From Bilophila sp964538355 (GTDB lineage: Bacteria > Desulfobacterota > Desulfovibrionia > Desulfovibrionales > Desulfovibrionaceae): a stretch of DNA of 14,968 bases. The notes below the pieces were generated by a model, which saw nothing but the letters and a program-made list of their open reading frames with translations, made no database searches and had not been told where the DNA came from. The translations under genes and the position numbers were made by a program. The stretch covers positions 1-14,968 of the forward strand of contig CAZIFC010000045.1 of assembly GCA_964538355.1 (NCBI GenBank), read 5' to 3'. Shown piece by piece: positions 13,569 through 14,968 of this stretch. How positions within the stretch are numbered: position 1 is the first letter of the stretch; the number at the start of each line of letters is the position of its first letter.

Positions 13569-14792
13569 ATGCGTATTCTGGTACAAAAATTCGGAGGCAC
13601 GTCCGTAGCCGATATCGACCGCCTGAAAATGGTGCGTGGTAAGGTGAAAGCCGCTCTGGATCAGGGATACAAGGTAGTCGTGGTGCTTTCCGCCAAGTCC
13701 GGGAAGACCAACAAGCTGCTGGAACTGTCGACCCGATGGGCCACAGAACCCGATCTGGCGGAAGTGGACAGCCTGCTCTCTACGGGCGAGCAGGCCTCGA
13801 TTGCGCTTTTCAGTATGTTGCTTAACGATTCCGGCATCAAAGCGCGTTCGATGCTCGGCTGGCAGATTCCGATCACTACCAATGAGGAATTTGGTCGTGC
13901 CCGCATCCTTTCCATTGACTCCGCCTGCATCCGCAGGGAGCTGGAAACGTATGACGTGCTTGTGGTAGCCGGTTTTCAGGGGATGACCGAGGGGGGGCGC
14001 ATCTCGACGCTCGGGCGCGGAGGTTCCGACACCTCGGCCGTTGCGCTGGCTGCTGCGCTGGACTCCTGTGAGTGTGAAATTTTTACGGACGTGGACGGGG
14101 TGTATACGACCGACCCCAACCTGTGTTCCACCGCCCGGAAACTTGACCGCGTCACCTATGACGAGATGCTGGAAATGGCATCCATGGGTGCGAAAGTGCT
14201 GCAAATCCGTTCTGTGGAGTTCGCCAAGAAGTACAATGTTCCCGTTCATGTGCGCTCCACGTTTTCTGATGATCCGGGAACGTTGGTCGCTCAGGAGGAC
14301 TCCATGATGGAAGCCGTGCTCGTCTCCGGCATTGCATATGACAAGGATCAGGCCCGCGTAACGATTTGTGGAGTTCCGGATCGCCCCGGCATTTCCGCTT
14401 CGCTGTTCGCGCCGCTGTCCGACAACGGCATCATGGTGGACATGATTATCCAGACCGCCAGCCGTGAGGGCGTGACGGACATGACCTTTACCGTATCCCG
14501 CAAGGATCTCAAGAAAGCCACTGACCTTATGGAAGAGATCGTCTCCCATATCGGCGGGGCCGGCGTTGAATCTGATCCGTTCGTTGCGAAGGTTTCCGTT
14601 ATCGGCGTGGGCATGCGTAACCATACCGGTGTTGCAACCAAGGCGTTTGCCGCATTGCAGAAGGAAAACATCAATATCCAGATGATCAGCACGTCCGAAA
14701 TCAAGATTTCCTGTCTGATCGACGAAAAGTATACGGAACTCGCTGTGCGTACCCTGCACGATGCGTTTGAGCTGGATAAGCCGAAAGCCTAG
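13569..14792 (+). CDS. lysC: Aspartate kinase, monofunctional, with C-terminal ACT domains
   Basis: A 407-residue enzyme that phosphorylates aspartate, the first step toward lysine, threonine, methionine and diaminopimelate. The kinase domain (1-240) shows KFGGTSV (7-13), GRGGSDTSA (149-157) and TDVDGVYTTDP (173-183). Two ACT domains follow (about 262-330 and 340-400), with the regulatory stretches TDMTFTV and MISTSEIKIS expected of feedback-controlled enzymes. I chose ATG 13569 because GAAGGA lies seven bases upstream and the protein then begins MRILVQKFGG, the usual start. An ATG five codons earlier (13554) has a poorer site. The length fits the class that makes a second product from an internal start. 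A strong terminator follows. Confidence 0.97.
   Translation: MRILVQKFGGTSVADIDRLKMVRGKVKAALDQGYKVVVVLSAKSGKTNKLLELSTRWATEPDLAEVDSLLSTGEQASIALFSMLLNDSGIKARSMLGWQIPITTNEEFGRARILSIDSACIRRELETYDVLVVAGFQGMTEGGRISTLGRGGSDTSAVALAAALDSCECEIFTDVDGVYTTDPNLCSTARKLDRVTYDEMLEMASMGAKVLQIRSVEFAKKYNVPVHVRSTFSDDPGTLVAQEDSMMEAVLVSGIAYDKDQARVTICGVPDRPGISASLFAPLSDNGIMVDMIIQTASREGVTDMTFTVSRKDLKKATDLMEEIVSHIGGAGVESDPFVAKVSVIGVGMRNHTGVATKAFAALQKENINIQMISTSEIKISCLIDEKYTELAVRTLHDAFELDKPKA
14304..14792 (+). CDS. Candidate internally initiated beta (regulatory) subunit of aspartate kinase
   Basis: Within lysC, AGGAGG at 14293-14298 stands five bases before an in-frame ATG at 14304 (Met246 of the full protein). Starting there would give a 162-residue protein consisting only of the two ACT domains. 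In Bacillus subtilis aspartokinase II and Corynebacterium glutamicum LysC, an internal start at the equivalent place yields the beta subunit of an alpha2beta2 enzyme, with similar length. The site is seen in the sequence; its use in this organism is inferred. The motif arises from codons CAG-GAG-GAC, so chance cannot be excluded. Confidence 0.6.
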   Translation: MMEAVLVSGIAYDKDQARVTICGVPDRPGISASLFAPLSDNGIMVDMIIQTASREGVTDMTFTVSRKDLKKATDLMEEIVSHIGGAGVESDPFVAKVSVIGVGMRNHTGVATKAFAALQKENINIQMISTSEIKISCLIDEKYTELAVRTLHDAFELDKPKA

Positions 14793-14805
14793 TTTCCGTA
14801 GCGTA

Positions 14806-14852
14806 CGAATGCAAAAAGGCCCGCGGTTCTTCGGCGGGCCTTTTTGCATTCG
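14806..14852 (+). terminator. Rho-independent terminator after lysC, symmetric
   Basis: A 19-bp perfect stem (14806-14824 with 14834-14852) encloses a 9-base loop. Its GC core GGCCCGC/GCGGGCC is followed by TTTTT on the plus strand and preceded by AAAAA, so it should terminate from either side. It begins 13 bp after the lysC stop. Confidence 0.95.
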
Positions 14853-14871
14853 GCGGAGCGTAAAAGGGGAA

Positions 14872-14907
14872 GTTCTAATATCCATAGGCAATCCATTGTG
14901 TTAGAAC
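14872..14907. repeat. Inverted repeat GTTCTAA / TTAGAAC
   Basis: A 7-bp perfect inverted repeat (14872-14878 and 14901-14907) with a 22-bp spacer that holds two copies of ATCCAT (14880-14885 and 14891-14896). It lies between the lysC terminator and the A-tract/TTGACA element. A regulator site for the next gene is possible; no family is recognised. Confidence 0.3.
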
Positions 14908-14915
14908 ATAAATCG

Positions 14916-14952
14916 AAAAAAGATCGAAAAAGTTTGCAAAAAGTCGTTGACA
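14916..14952 (+). promoter_or_regulatory. Phased A-tracts (UP-like element) and -35 box of a strong promoter cut by the window edge
   Basis: A perfect TTGACA (14947-14952) is preceded by three A-tracts at 14916-14921, 14927-14931 and 14938-14942, centred about 10.5-11 bp apart and ending five bases before the -35. This arrangement matches an UP element on curved DNA, as found at rRNA, tRNA and other very active promoters. The -10 would fall at about 14970, just outside the window, so the transcribed gene is unknown. Confidence 0.7.
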
Positions 14953-14968
14953 GAGCGGGCGCAGAGGT

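Noticed and set aside
13563..14891. A 442-codon minus-strand frame opposite lysC
   Set aside because: It begins beyond the lysC terminator, has no ribosome binding site I could accept, and its sequence mirrors lysC codons.

Overview
The window reads as chromosomal DNA of a Gram-negative, fairly GC-rich bacterium, most likely a delta-type sulfate reducer of the Desulfovibrio/Bilophila group. That placement is inferred from protein style and base composition and was not tested. Kdo activation (kdsB) and an outer-membrane secretin show an LPS-bearing double membrane. Nearly all of the sequence is accounted for by 13 genes. The first 12.6 kb run on the minus strand and the last 2 kb on the plus strand.

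Minus strand, in order of transcription from right to left. First comes a translation/RNA-decay cluster, truB - rpsO - pnp (12626 to 9040). It has a hairpin terminator after rpsO, a long three-helix stem-loop in the pnp leader, and a strong terminator after pnp. Next is a six-gene envelope machine (8806 to 1057) with its own candidate promoter: a PilM-PilN fusion (GspL-like), a PilO/GspM-like protein, a PilP/GspC-like protein, a lipoprotein secretin, a GspE/PilB-type ATPase and a GspF/PilC-type platform protein. Together they form the export skeleton of a type IV pilus or type II secretion system: ATPase motor, inner-membrane platform, alignment complex and outer-membrane pore. No pilin, pseudopilin, prepilin peptidase or retraction ATPase is present here. 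Then come kdsB (CMP-Kdo synthesis) and the first 24 codons of carA (carbamoyl phosphate synthase small subunit), cut by the window edge.

Plus strand. After a 396-bp divergent intergenic region with several inverted repeats come tsaE (tRNA t6A modification ATPase) and lysC (aspartate kinase). lysC ends in a 19-bp perfect-stem bidirectional terminator. The last 115 bp carry phased A-tracts and a perfect TTGACA box, the upstream half of what looks like a strong promoter for a gene beyond the window.

The points most worth following are the internal Shine-Dalgarno and start codon in lysC (a probable separately translated regulatory subunit), the extended pnp leader hairpin (probable RNase III/PNPase autoregulation), the pilin-less secretion operon with fused PilM-PilN, and the truncated strong promoter at the right edge. 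I found no CRISPR array, insertion sequence, phage gene, tRNA or rRNA. I did not find a clearly undescribed system; the secretion operon is the least ordinary block.
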